Shown one piece after another: positions 1-6,785 of a stretch of DNA of 64,000 nucleotides. Position numbers and translations under genes: made by a program. Under the pieces are notes generated by a model. It had not been told where the DNA came from. It ran no database searches and worked only from the letters and a program-made list of their open reading frames with translations. The DNA is taken from positions 1 to 64,000 of IMG/VR virus record IMGVR_UViG_3300003324_000465. The stretch is one strand, 5' to 3'. This DNA is from a virus. Numbering within the stretch: the stretch's first letter is position 1; each line of letters opens with the position of its first letter.

Positions 1-45
1 CTTTGAACGTCGATAATGTGGGTTCGAGTCCTACAACGTCAACCA
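1..45 (+). tRNA. tRNA-Gln(TTG), 5' part outside window
   Basis: The window opens exactly at the anticodon loop (CTTTGAA, anticodon TTG). The rest of a tRNA follows: anticodon stem 3' side, a 5-nt variable loop, T arm GTGGG-TTCGAGT-CCTAC, acceptor strand AACGTCA, discriminator A and an encoded CCA. It would read CAA (Gln). The 5' half lies upstream of the window, so the acceptor pairing cannot be checked. Confidence 0.85.
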
Positions 46-66
46 AGTAAACAAAAGGAGAATACT

Positions 67-213
67 GTGGTATTGGTATATTTATTAGTTTTTTTAGGTG
101 ATCAGGCGATTATAGATTATAATGGGTTTACTTTATCAGTAATAAGCAGTGATCTTAAATCCACGCCGTATAGATATTTTTATCTTATAGACAAAGAAAA
201 ACTCTATTTATAA
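67..213 (+). CDS. small hypothetical protein (48 aa)
   Basis: A GTG start at 67 is chosen because AAGGAG lies at 55-60; the open frame also extends upstream into the tRNA, which cannot be coding. The short product starts with a hydrophobic stretch (LVYLLVFLG) and has no recognised domain. Its TAA overlaps the ATG of the next gene (TAATG), so the two are probably translationally coupled. Confidence 0.55.
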   Translation: MVLVYLLVFLGDQAIIDYNGFTLSVISSDLKSTPYRYFYLIDKEKLYL

Positions 214-371
214 TGAGATTTAAAAAGGTATATCTGTATATTAGACGTATCGATGGTAAAAGTATAGTGATTTATCGCAATCATCGATATATAGTAGAAT
301 CAAAATATCTTATTCATATAGAAGCAGATGTTTATATTATACACTCAATGTGGCTTTATGTGTGTTTATAA
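213..371 (+). CDS. small basic hypothetical protein (52 aa)
   Basis: Starts in the TAATG overlap with the preceding gene. The product is rich in Arg, Lys, Ile and Tyr with alternating beta-like residues (VYLYIRRIDGKSIVIY) and no recognised domain. Its last codons run into the first copy of a 22-bp tandem duplication. The assignment rests on the coupled start and lack of overlap with other genes. Confidence 0.5.
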   Translation: MRFKKVYLYIRRIDGKSIVIYRNHRYIVESKYLIHIEADVYIIHSMWLYVCL

Positions 372-400
372 TGATAAATATGTGTGTTTATAATGATAAA
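357..400 (+). repeat. perfect 22-bp tandem duplication
   Basis: Positions 357-378 and 379-400 are identical. Each copy carries TTTATAATGATAAA, so the unit duplicates the stop of one gene together with the ATG of the next. Confidence 0.95.
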
Positions 401-575
401 ATGGTATAAAAATCTATCTCCAGCAGAAAAAGAATGGTTACATTACGCTCTAATAATAGTTGTCATGGCTATATTACCTGTTCTCGGATTATTGCTTTGG
501 CGTGTGTATGATCGCTGGAATCATCCTGAATTTTACCTGTTATTTTTACCGAATCTTTACTTGACTTTCGCATAG
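393..575 (+). CDS. small single-pass membrane protein (60 aa)
   Basis: ATG at 393 lies inside the second copy of the 22-bp repeat. A short charged N-terminus precedes one clear transmembrane segment (about residues 16-34, ALIIVVMAILPVLGLLLW), then a basic and aromatic tail. No obvious ribosome site is present, so it probably depends on translation of the upstream gene. The 3' end of this gene contains the -35 box of the promoter at 561-589. Function unknown; it has no lysis-cassette context. Confidence 0.55.
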   Translation: MIKWYKNLSPAEKEWLHYALIIVVMAILPVLGLLLWRVYDRWNHPEFYLLFLPNLYLTFA

Positions 576-589
576 GGGCATGGTATGAT
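561..589 (+). promoter_or_regulatory. sigma70-type promoter
   Basis: TTGACT (561-566), a 17-bp spacer ending TGG, and TATGAT (584-589). This matches the minus-strand promoters elsewhere, which also have TGG just before the -10 box. It should drive the L7/L12-like gene and the tRNAs downstream. Confidence 0.75.
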
Positions 590-734
590 ACTCCTGTAAG
601 CAAGAGTAAACGAAAGGTACGCAGCAATCAAATACCGCTGTAAATACTAGCAAAAGTGAGGAAGCCATGTAAACACAATTATTTGAATAATCGGCGTGCA
701 GTATATTAAATAAATTATTAGAAAGGTTACTAAC
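590..734 (+). other. 145-nt untranslated leader
   Basis: The stretch between the promoter and the ATG at 735 has no credible reading frame. It contains one copy of the intercistronic box (AATCGGCGTGCAGTAT, about 689-704) and ends with the ribosome site GAAAGG. Confidence 0.5.
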
Positions 735-1034
735 ATGAGTAACGTTGTAGAGCTTGTAGAGCAAATTACTATACTGGTTTCACGATTTGGTATTAGCAAT
801 ATAGAAAACGCACTGGAATTTATCAAAAAATTAGAGGATAATGTTACGTATCGTTTGCATAACCCGGTTACTGGTGGTATTCACAATTTGACACAAAATC
901 AACATGATATGCTCGTAGCTACCTATGCAAATGGATATGGTAAAATATCAGCTATTAAGCTGTTATCAAAGTATACCGGATGTGGTCTTAGGGATGCTAA
1001 AGAAATGGTTGAAAAATATCTTCAGAATACATAG
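735..1034 (+). CDS. protein with L7/L12 C-terminal-like domain
   Basis: The 99-residue product ends in a segment (about 74-97: KISAIKLLSKYTGCGLRDAK then EMVEKYL) that follows the ribosomal L7/L12 C-terminal fold pattern: a helix with K.L...TG.GL.+AK, then a second helix. The N-terminal half is not L7/L12-like, so this is not the ribosomal protein itself. In L7/L12 that domain contacts translation factors; a similar role here is inference. The TAG stop at 1032-1034 directly abuts the first base of tRNA-Lys, so mRNA and tRNA come from one transcript and need processing. Confidence 0.75.
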   Translation: MSNVVELVEQITILVSRFGISNIENALEFIKKLEDNVTYRLHNPVTGGIHNLTQNQHDMLVATYANGYGKISAIKLLSKYTGCGLRDAKEMVEKYLQNT

Positions 1035-1109
1035 GCTTCGCTGATGTTAATGGCAGCATAAACGACTCTTAATCGTGTTGTATAGGTTCAAATCCTATGC
1101 GGAGTACCA
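1035..1109 (+). tRNA. tRNA-Lys(CTT)
   Basis: Acceptor GCTTCGC pairs with GCGGAGT through two wobbles, the T arm is ATAGG-TTCAAAT-CCTAT, and the anticodon loop CTCTTAA gives CTT. CCA is encoded. It starts one base after the stop of the preceding gene. Confidence 0.88.
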
Positions 1110-1441
1110 CAAGAAGGTAAGTAAAGGATAATAAATTGCGCGCAACTATTATCATAGATAGACGTATCTGTAAAAGGAACATGGGAAGTAGCGGATAGGC
1201 GTCAAACGAAGCTATGTATACCGTACCTGCCTTCTAAACATGCGTTTACACTTTCGCTAAAAAAGGGAAACGGTTTCTACATGCTGATATATTATGTAAA
1301 GAATGTAGATTATTCATTATATAGAGTATACGCTGTAAAGCAAAACACTCACTAATGAACAATACGAATAACAATTGCTCAAAAGCGTTAAGTCGCATAC
1401 CTCATACGTAGCGGATTACTTAGAGATTGTTATTTATATAT
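1110..1441 (+). other. gene-free gap with nested inverted repeats
   Basis: No convincing protein gene is present; the longest frame is 24 codons with a poorly placed ribosome site. There is an intercistronic box at about 1129-1153. Just before tRNA-Ile sits a nested structure: AATAACAAT (1367-1375) pairs with ATTGTTATT (1426-1434), TAAGT (1389-1393) with ACTTA (1418-1422), and inside these CGCATAC pairs with GTAGCG with one bulged base. CTACAT...ATGTAG and AGATA-GACG-TATCT add smaller hairpins. This could be an RNA gene or a tRNA-processing leader. No known RNA family is recognised. Confidence 0.4.
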
Positions 1442-1517
1442 GGGGCGATGACTGTAACGGTTAACAGACGAATCTTATATATTCGGCATCTAGGTTCGAG
1501 TCCTAGTCGCCCTACCA
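1442..1517 (+). tRNA. tRNA-Ile(TAT)
   Basis: Acceptor GGGGCGA/TCGCCCT, anticodon stem CGAAT/ATTCG with loop CTTATAT (anticodon TAT), T arm CTAGG-TTCGAGT-CCTAG, and CCA encoded. It reads ATA directly, unlike the usual bacterial tRNA-Ile2 whose CAT anticodon needs lysidine. Confidence 0.9.
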
Positions 1518-1524
1518 TAATTAA

Positions 1525-1611
1525 GCCCTTGTGATGAAACTAGGCAGTACATGACTCGCTTAAAACGAGTTGCCGTAAGGCGTGCAGGTTCGATTCCTGT
1601 CAAGGGCACCA
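1525..1611 (+). tRNA. tRNA-Leu(TAA)
   Basis: Acceptor GCCCTTG/CAAGGGC, anticodon stem ACTCG/CGAGT with loop CTTAAAA (anticodon TAA), a long class II variable arm, T arm and encoded CCA. The long variable arm fits leucine. Confidence 0.92.
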
Positions 1612-1802
1612 TTGATATATATAATTGCGTTCTGCATCTCATATTATGTTGCAAGTTAATGAGAAGGGAAAATAGCAGACTTGATACTAATAGTAGCGCT
1701 ACTATATCAAGTGTTGTAGAGACGTAACATGCTAAATGGTGATATTGTAGCAACCGATATTAGCCGCGCAATTATATATCCTACAACTGGAAAGGATAAT
1801 TT
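1612..1802 (+). promoter_or_regulatory. leader with strong hairpin and intercistronic box
   Basis: A compound inverted repeat at 1679-1712 pairs ACTTGATA with TATCAAGT around a perfect palindrome AGTAGCGCTACT. TTGATA (1681-1686) and TATATC, 16 bp apart, could form a weak promoter in the same place. An intercistronic box (TTAGCCGCGCAATTATAT) lies at about 1760-1777, before the GGAAAGGA ribosome site of the next gene. Confidence 0.4.
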
Positions 1803-2165
1803 ATGTTAGAAATGATTAGTATAGAAAAGGAAAGATTAGCAATTATGAAAGCAACATTACCAAATGGCGTAATCGTGGAAGGTACTACGGAACAGGTTCA
1901 TGCAGTAATGCGAACATTCGGAATGTTTGTAGAAGATGGTTTACATTACAATTCTTCCACAAAGGGTGTTATTCGTATAGCAGATATGAATGATCAACAC
2001 CTTAAGAATGCTATTCGTAAGCTTTATCAACAGGAAGCACAGAAGCTTGACTCAAAGCTTCCTAATTCTCAATTTGTTGCTGTTATTCGTAGAGGAGTAG
2101 GCGGAACAAACGTTACATTGTTAGGGCTTTTAAAAGAGCTTGCGAAGCGTACAGCACTGGAATAA
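1803..2165 (+). CDS. conserved phage-type hypothetical protein (120 aa)
   Basis: ATG at 1803 follows GGAAAGGATAATTT. A segment ATLPNGVIVEGTTEQV (about residues 17-32) is followed by IRIADMNDQHLKNAIRKL (about 58-75). I recall this arrangement of a small beta domain plus an 'MN..+L.NAI.KL' helix from phage hypotheticals, but no function is known to me. Four bases separate its stop from the ATG of the vWA gene, so they are probably co-translated and may act together. Confidence 0.7.
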   Translation: MLEMISIEKERLAIMKATLPNGVIVEGTTEQVHAVMRTFGMFVEDGLHYNSSTKGVIRIADMNDQHLKNAIRKLYQQEAQKLDSKLPNSQFVAVIRRGVGGTNVTLLGLLKELAKRTALE

Positions 2166-2169
2166 ATTA

Positions 2170-3240
2170 ATGTTAGATATTGTAATTAGCTTCGATACAA
2201 CCGGAAGCATGGGTCCTGCGATTGCTGAGGTACGACGTAAAGTAGACAGTTTCATAAATACGTTATTTGATCAAGTTGCTGATTTACACATGGCAATCGT
2301 GGCTCATGGAGACTATTGCGATTTTAACAAACCTTCTTCTTATTTAATGACATCTAATATAAATAAGCTTACAGATAATCGCCGCGAATTATCAAATTTT
2401 GTACGTACAGTTCCTAATACAAACGGCTGCGATAGTGATGAAGCTTACGAGTATGTGTTAGAACAAGTAGCTACGTTCAATTGGCGTGAATCAGCAAATA
2501 AGGTATTTATACTTATCGGAGATGCCGATCCACATGAAGTAGGTTATAACTATTCTCCATTCACTGTAAGAAGATCATGGCGTGATATTGTACATGATTT
2601 AATTGATAAGGGTATTAAAATATATCCTGTACAAGCGTTAAATAATGCAAAGACACAATTTTATAACATACTTCATAAAATGTCTGGTACTCCCCATTTA
2701 CGTCTTGCACAATTTAGCAACATTACACAATTACTGACAGCTATTACGTATAAACAGCAAGGCGATGACAAGCTTCAAATGTATGGGCAACAATTACAGG
2801 AGAATGGAGAGCTTGATCGTTCATTAGCATATGCGATGAATCTGCTGCTTAATGCAAAGTCTTTAATCGGCGGTATTGAGTTATCCGAGGATACAAGGGG
2901 ATTGAAAGCTGTACCGGCATGGAGGTTTCAAATGCTCCATGTAGACGTAGATACGCCCATTAAAGACTTTGTAAATAAAACTGGCGCGGTATTTAAGATT
3001 GGTAGAGGTTTTTACGAACTTACTAAATCCGAAACAGTGCAAGAAAATAAAGAAGTAGTATTGCGTGATAATAAAGGCGATATGTACACTGGTGATGTAG
3101 CAAGAGAAATGATTGGATTACCTTATGGTTCTCGTGGTACAGTCCGTCCAATGAGGGATTTAGGGTATACCGTATTCATACAGAGTACATCACCTAACCG
3201 TAAGCTTATTGGCGGTACTCGCTTTTTATACGAAGCATAA
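2170..3240 (+). CDS. von Willebrand factor A domain protein
   Basis: ATG at 2170 is preferred over upstream frames because the vWA core starts at once (MLDIVISFDTTGSMG). The metal-ion-dependent adhesion motif DTTGS is at residues 9-13. A central hydrophobic strand with Asp (VFILIGDADP) and a Rossmann-like layout fill the first 200 residues. The 150-residue C-terminal part (EVVLRDNKGDMYTGD..., VFIQSTSPNRKLIGGTRFLY) is conserved-looking but unnamed. vWA domains usually mediate metal-dependent protein contacts, often with an AAA+ partner. No AAA+ gene is adjacent; the partner could be the 120-residue upstream protein. Confidence 0.82.
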   Translation: MLDIVISFDTTGSMGPAIAEVRRKVDSFINTLFDQVADLHMAIVAHGDYCDFNKPSSYLMTSNINKLTDNRRELSNFVRTVPNTNGCDSDEAYEYVLEQVATFNWRESANKVFILIGDADPHEVGYNYSPFTVRRSWRDIVHDLIDKGIKIYPVQALNNAKTQFYNILHKMSGTPHLRLAQFSNITQLLTAITYKQQGDDKLQMYGQQLQENGELDRSLAYAMNLLLNAKSLIGGIELSEDTRGLKAVPAWRFQMLHVDVDTPIKDFVNKTGAVFKIGRGFYELTKSETVQENKEVVLRDNKGDMYTGDVAREMIGLPYGSRGTVRPMRDLGYTVFIQSTSPNRKLIGGTRFLYEA

Positions 3241-3442
3241 GTATAACGCGGTAAAAAACAAGTCTGTATATTTCTGGAGAGCTTGACGCAAGCTGTAGCG
3301 TAGGAAGTAAGGCATAGAACTAGCCGTTACGAACGGAATCGATAGATGATCACTATCTATAGCTGTGCAAACCTATCTGATCGTATCTACCCTGAATACA
3401 GAATAAGGGAGAGGGATATACAGCCGCGAATTATTTGAAAGT
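3241..3442 (+). other. 200-nt gap with three successive hairpins
   Basis: No credible reading frame. Three perfect stem-loops follow one another: AGCTTG-ACG-CAAGCT (about 3280), CCGTT-ACG-AACGG (about 3333) and ATAGAT-GATCACT-ATCTAT (about 3344-3362). A CCCT/AGGG pair follows near 3400. The last bases carry an intercistronic box (CAGCCGCGAATTATTTGAAAG). This is possibly a structured untranslated RNA; no family is recognised. Confidence 0.4.
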
Positions 3443-3658
3443 ATGTTTAAGATAGGCGATCGTGTAAAGATAAATCAAAAACATATTGACGACAATATAA
3501 AAGCCGCTATTCAAGGTTTAGAAGGTATAATTGTACAATTTCCTGATAATTATACTGGTGGCTTTGATTATGCAATACGCATACACAGGATGGTCTTTGG
3601 ATTAAATGAGGATGAGCTAGAATTGATAAAGGGGAATGAGCATGGCTTTTATGAATAA
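3443..3658 (+). CDS. small SH3/KOW-like hypothetical protein (71 aa)
   Basis: Begins MFKIGDRVKI, then GLEGIIVQF and ends in NEDELELI. This is the pattern of small SH3-like/KOW barrels common in phages ('F..GD+V+I ... G.+G.I ... L..V'). It overlaps the start of the next gene. A nucleic-acid or protein-binding role is possible but not shown. Confidence 0.6.
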   Translation: MFKIGDRVKINQKHIDDNIKAAIQGLEGIIVQFPDNYTGGFDYAIRIHRMVFGLNEDELELIKGNEHGFYE

Positions 3659-3911
3659 AGATGAGCAGTTAGTACGTAATCATGCTGAGAAACGTGCTTC
3701 TACTGCCGATGGAATTGATGCTTGTGTTGTTGTGTATTCAATCAAATACAACGATGAAGTATGGTATGTTGCGGATGGTATTGATCCTGATGACGATAGT
3801 GGACAGCTTTTTCCAGATAATGCAATACCTATTACTACATATGGAATATGCTCATATGTGGTAATAGGTGTACAGAATGATGAAGCTGGAATATTTGCAA
3901 GCCCATCGTAA
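3642..3911 (+). CDS. hypothetical protein (89 aa)
   Basis: ATG at 3642 is chosen because AAGGGG sits about 8 nt upstream; an in-frame ATG at 3651 is the alternative. It overlaps the end of the preceding gene by 17 nt. The product is acidic (DPDDDSGQLFPD) with a beta-rich C-terminus. No recognised domain. Confidence 0.55.
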   Translation: MAFMNKDEQLVRNHAEKRASTADGIDACVVVYSIKYNDEVWYVADGIDPDDDSGQLFPDNAIPITTYGICSYVVIGVQNDEAGIFASPS

Positions 3912-3919
3912 AAGATAAT

Positions 3920-4282
3920 ATGAACAAGCAAATAAAATCTCAGTGGGTTGAAGCATTGTTGAATGGTGAATATGAACAAGGTCATGGGAGATTAAGATCA
4001 GACGCTACGCATTTTTGTTGTCTTGGTGTATTATGTGATCTTTATGCTAAAACAAATGGTGTGCAATGGGATAAAAAGGCCGACATTTATTTCATTGATG
4101 ACGAAAGTAGCCTTCTTCCTGATGCTGTTGTTTGCTGGGCGGAGTTAACACAACATAATCCAGTAATAGAGGATATACCTTTAGCTTCGTTAAACGACGG
4201 CATTGATCATTTATATACTTACATACCAAGACCGAGTTTGTCATTTGATGAGATAGCTTTATTAATTAAAGAACATCTATAA
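3920..4282 (+). CDS. phage conserved protein, WxxALxxGxYxQG type
   Basis: The N-terminal segment WVEALLNGEYEQGHGRLRSD, then FCCLGVLCDL (residues about 33-42), is a widespread phage hypothetical family that I recognise but whose function is unknown. The C-terminal part has SLNDG and a helix LSFDEIALLI. The gene ends two bases before a strong hairpin and tRNA-Thr. Confidence 0.75.
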   Translation: MNKQIKSQWVEALLNGEYEQGHGRLRSDATHFCCLGVLCDLYAKTNGVQWDKKADIYFIDDESSLLPDAVVCWAELTQHNPVIEDIPLASLNDGIDHLYTYIPRPSLSFDEIALLIKEHL

Positions 4283-4283
4283 G

Positions 4284-4306
4284 AGCCAATGATATTGTCA
4301 TTGGCT
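4284..4306 (+). terminator. perfect hairpin between gene and tRNA-Thr
   Basis: AGCCAATGA (4284-4292 region) pairs perfectly with TCATTGGCT around a TATTG loop. No T-run follows, so it may be a processing signal or 3' end stabiliser rather than a terminator. Confidence 0.55.
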
Positions 4307-4312
4307 ATATAT

Positions 4313-4388
4313 GCCGCATTCATATAATGGATTATTATGTCGCCTTTGTAACGCGATCATTAGAGTTCGACTCTCTAATGCGGCTCCA
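4313..4388 (+). tRNA. tRNA-Thr(TGT)
   Basis: Acceptor GCCGCAT/ATGCGGC, anticodon loop TTTGTAA (TGT) on a stem with one C-C mismatch, T arm TAGAG-TTCGACT-CTCTA, and CCA encoded. Confidence 0.88.
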
Positions 4389-4408
4389 TATAAAGAAAGG
4401 GTACTATC

Positions 4409-4462
4409 ATGGAAAAAGCAGAAGAAGAGGCTATTTTATTAACACAATTAAATGTGGAATAA
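4409..4462 (+). CDS. possible 17-aa micro-ORF between tRNAs
   Basis: Ribosome site AAGAAAGGG, ATG at 4409 and 17 codons (MEKAEEEAILLTQLNVE) fit exactly between tRNA-Thr and tRNA-Arg. The ribosome site is good, but the product is very short and acidic. It may be decayed or only a spacer. Confidence 0.35.
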   Translation: MEKAEEEAILLTQLNVE

Positions 4463-4470
4463 TTTTATAA

Positions 4471-4545
4471 TGCCCCATTAGTATAACAGACAGTGCAAAA
4501 GTCTTCTAAGCTTTTAGTAGGGGTGCAATTCCTCTATGGGGTGCC
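4471..4545 (+). tRNA. tRNA-Arg(TCT)
   Basis: Acceptor GCCCCAT/ATGGGGT, anticodon stem AAAGT/GCTTT with loop CTTCTAA (TCT), and CCA encoded. The T loop reads TGCAATT, so the usual second T is a G, an odd feature. Confidence 0.82.
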
Positions 4546-4573
4546 AATAACAGACTAAAGAAAGGATAAGCAT

Positions 4574-4726
4574 ATGAGTTATGAGGAAAAACAAGCTATA
4601 TTTGATGCATTGCATTTTATATTTCATTATTTGCTTGAGCAATCGTCTTCTACCAATCTAAATGACTTTGTAGTAATATCAAGAGAATATGGCAATCTTG
4701 TTTCTGTAATAGGTGTGCCACAATGA
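4574..4726 (+). CDS. hypothetical protein (50 aa)
   Basis: AAAGAAAGGATAAGCAT precedes ATG at 4574. The TGA overlaps the ATG of the RNase H gene (ATGA), supporting translation. The product is helical at the N-terminus with no recognised domain. Confidence 0.6.
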   Translation: MSYEEKQAIFDALHFIFHYLLEQSSSTNLNDFVVISREYGNLVSVIGVPQ

Positions 4727-5157
4727 AACTGTATTTAATTTTTGATGGTGGGAATCATGCTTCTAAAGATAAAGAAGCCTATGGATCATTCATATATCAT
4801 GCATATAGTAAGGACGGCCCGGTTTTACAACGCGCACGAATTACTCATGGTATAGGATATACAAACAATGAAGCAGAATATTTAACATTGATTGCTGCGT
4901 TGAATTATATCATTGAACTATATGATGCTGTTAGTGATATACATCTTATGATAGAAGGTGATAGTGAGCTAATACGCAATCAAATAGGCATATATACAAA
5001 GACTCTTTGTGGTGATAATTCGTGGACGGGATGGAAAGTAAACGTTACACATTTATTGCCCTTACGTAATAAGGCCCGCGAATTATTTGAGAAATTCGCA
5101 TCGTTTAGATATAATCATATATCAAGAGAAGAAGTTATTACTGTTTTAGGTCATTGA
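4723..5157 (+). CDS. RNase HI-like protein
   Basis: A 144-residue RNase H fold: FDGG at residues 7-10, TNNEAEYLTLIAAL at 47-60 (catalytic Glu50) and EGDSELIRNQ at 78-87 (Asp80). These supply three of the four carboxylates that cleave the RNA strand of RNA-DNA hybrids, for example Okazaki primers. The C-terminal motif HISREE is not followed by the usual N..AD, so the fourth Asp is missing or displaced, and the enzyme may be slower or non-catalytic. Confidence 0.82.
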   Translation: MKLYLIFDGGNHASKDKEAYGSFIYHAYSKDGPVLQRARITHGIGYTNNEAEYLTLIAALNYIIELYDAVSDIHLMIEGDSELIRNQIGIYTKTLCGDNSWTGWKVNVTHLLPLRNKARELFEKFASFRYNHISREEVITVLGH

Positions 5158-5173
5158 TACGAAAGGATATTTT

Positions 5174-5425
5174 ATGTTACCATATCGATCGGATTTTAAT
5201 AATGTTAAACATTTTATAGAACATATGAAGGATATTATAAATTTAGAAAATAAACAAGAATTTGTATCAAATATGGATGAAGCTACTGTTGTACAATATA
5301 TAAAATCAATAGCTGCTTATGCTTTAATAGAGCAAGGTCTTGGTGAAGAACTTACAGATATACTATTTAATCCAATAAAAGTCAAAGATGTTAAAGAATT
5401 TGCATGCATTCTTATGAGTCGATAA
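5174..5425 (+). CDS. hypothetical protein (83 aa)
   Basis: A mostly helical product with no recognised domain. AAAGGATATTTT lies just upstream of the ATG. It lies in the same rightward run as RNase H. Confidence 0.6.
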   Translation: MLPYRSDFNNVKHFIEHMKDIINLENKQEFVSNMDEATVVQYIKSIAAYALIEQGLGEELTDILFNPIKVKDVKEFACILMSR

Positions 5426-5522
5426 GATATATTTATGTAGGAATATACAAAGCTTATTTCTAGTATAACAATAGATACATTTCTGCTAACAATGTACCAC
5501 ATCTATTTAGAAAGAATACTAT

Positions 5523-5714
5523 ATGACGGTACAAGAGCTAGTAGAATTATATCAAATTATAAAACGCATATATGTTGCGCGGGGTTATTCTTATATTGCA
5601 GCGGATACAAACGCTAGTATATTAACATATTCTATAAAGGTGGGATTAATAGATGTGCGCAGTATTATCAATAAAATGCTATTATATGCGCAAGAAATAG
5701 AAAGTGCATCATGA
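5523..5714 (+). CDS. hypothetical protein (63 aa)
   Basis: AGAAAG lies about 8 nt before the ATG. A helical protein without recognised domains. The TGA overlaps the ATG of the next gene. The 97 nt before it (5426-5522) are AT-rich with no clear promoter. Confidence 0.6.
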   Translation: MTVQELVELYQIIKRIYVARGYSYIAADTNASILTYSIKVGLIDVRSIINKMLLYAQEIESAS

Positions 5715-6373
5715 CAAATAATAAACCCAAAACGAATAGAAAAGCAGATAAAAATAAAGTATCTAAAATGGATGTCTGCCAAACCCCACCACATGCGCTA
5801 GAACCTTTATATCCTCATTTAGAGCGTAATGGATTTAGTATTATTTGGGAAAGTGCTGTAGGACCAGAGCAATTATTAGCTGATGCAATGAGAAATAAGG
5901 GTTATAATGTTTGGGGTACAGATTTACTTATGGGAGATAAATATAACCGTTTTACATATAGACCCCTAATAAATTACGATATAGAAATAACAAATGTACC
6001 ATTTAGTATTAAATATTACTGGCTTAATGTAGCATTTGACGATGGTAAACCATTTGCCTTTCTTGTGCCGTATGAAACAACATTCGCAAAAGAATTTCAA
6101 ATACTTTTTGAGGAATATAACAATAAACCCTGGCCTATTGAAGTGCTATCACCAGAGCGACGTATTAATTATAAAATGCCTGAAATGGGATGGGGTATTA
6201 CAGTATGGGATGAAGAAAAGCAGAAATATGTTAAACGTGGTGAGAGTGCCCAAATGCCTACTGCATGGCTTACATGGGGATTAAACGTATATAAAACGCG
6301 GGCGGATTATTTACGAACATATTATGTACCTATGCGTAAAGTAAAATATGCAAAGGATAATCAAGAGCTATGA
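5711..6373 (+). CDS. DNA adenine methyltransferase-fold protein, altered motif IV
   Basis: After a basic N-terminus, TPPHALEPLYPHL, IWESAVGPEQLLADAM and GYNVWGTDLLMGDKY follow the SAM-binding pattern of phage N6-adenine methyltransferase-like proteins. Where the family normally has a (D/N)PPF/Y catalytic tetrad, the sequence reads TNVPFS, so the first proline is Val. The C-terminal half is long and aromatic. It may be an active divergent methylase or a non-catalytic DNA binder. It is one of three methyltransferase-fold genes within 3.5 kb. Confidence 0.7.
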   Translation: MTNNKPKTNRKADKNKVSKMDVCQTPPHALEPLYPHLERNGFSIIWESAVGPEQLLADAMRNKGYNVWGTDLLMGDKYNRFTYRPLINYDIEITNVPFSIKYYWLNVAFDDGKPFAFLVPYETTFAKEFQILFEEYNNKPWPIEVLSPERRINYKMPEMGWGITVWDEEKQKYVKRGESAQMPTAWLTWGLNVYKTRADYLRTYYVPMRKVKYAKDNQEL

Positions 6374-6534
6374 GCAAATGGGAATATTTTATATGGGTTG
6401 AAGTAGATAAAGACAATATTGCCCATGAATTACACCTTTTAGGAGATTCAAAATGGGAATTAGTTTCATCGGTATATGATCCTAGATATGGTAAAATTGT
6501 ACATTATCTTAAACGTGAGGTTACTAATACTTAA
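6370..6534 (+). CDS. hypothetical protein (54 aa)
   Basis: ATGA overlap with the preceding gene. WEYFIWVEVD and KWELVSSVYDPRYGK resemble DUF4177-type small beta proteins ('W.Y..V ... GW.LV'), a tentative likeness only. Confidence 0.6.
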   Translation: MSKWEYFIWVEVDKDNIAHELHLLGDSKWELVSSVYDPRYGKIVHYLKREVTNT

Positions 6535-6536
6535 TT

Positions 6537-6785
6537 ATGTTACGTATAGTTACAAGTATAGGTGATTCTGTAGAATCAGCCGCTATGAATGTTTCTGAGT
6601 TATTCAATGCTATTGAAGGGGATAAACGCATTATTAGCATAGATACTGTCAATCCTCGTGTAGGATTGTGTGAAATTGTTATATGGTTTGAGAGTGTTGA
6701 CATTAGCAATGACTTACCTATGCAGCAACCGCCAAAACGACAATTTATTGGAATGCCTCGTGGTGCTGATCCAATGAATCCCTAG
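6537..6785 (+). CDS. hypothetical protein (82 aa)
   Basis: Starts two bases after the previous stop. Strand-helix pattern (MLRIVTSIGD...NVSELFNAIEG) and a Pro-rich C-terminus. The C-terminal codons lead straight into the long inverted-repeat element at 6785-6890, as the last gene of an operon would. Confidence 0.6.
   Translation: MLRIVTSIGDSVESAAMNVSELFNAIEGDKRIISIDTVNPRVGLCEIVIWFESVDISNDLPMQQPPKRQFIGMPRGADPMNP

Noticed and set aside
16-66. Extension of the first reading frame upstream of 67
   Set aside because: It would be translated from within the tRNA-Gln sequence; the GTG at 67 has a proper ribosome site.
1490-1753. 87-codon minus-strand frame with PLTGIEPARLTATRFK-like product
   Set aside because: It is a translation across tRNA-Leu and tRNA-Ile on the wrong strand, a well-known annotation artefact.
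3300-3440. tRNA-like anticodon stem GATAG-ATGATCA-CTATC
   Set aside because: No acceptor, D or T arm can be found around it, so it is listed only as a hairpin.
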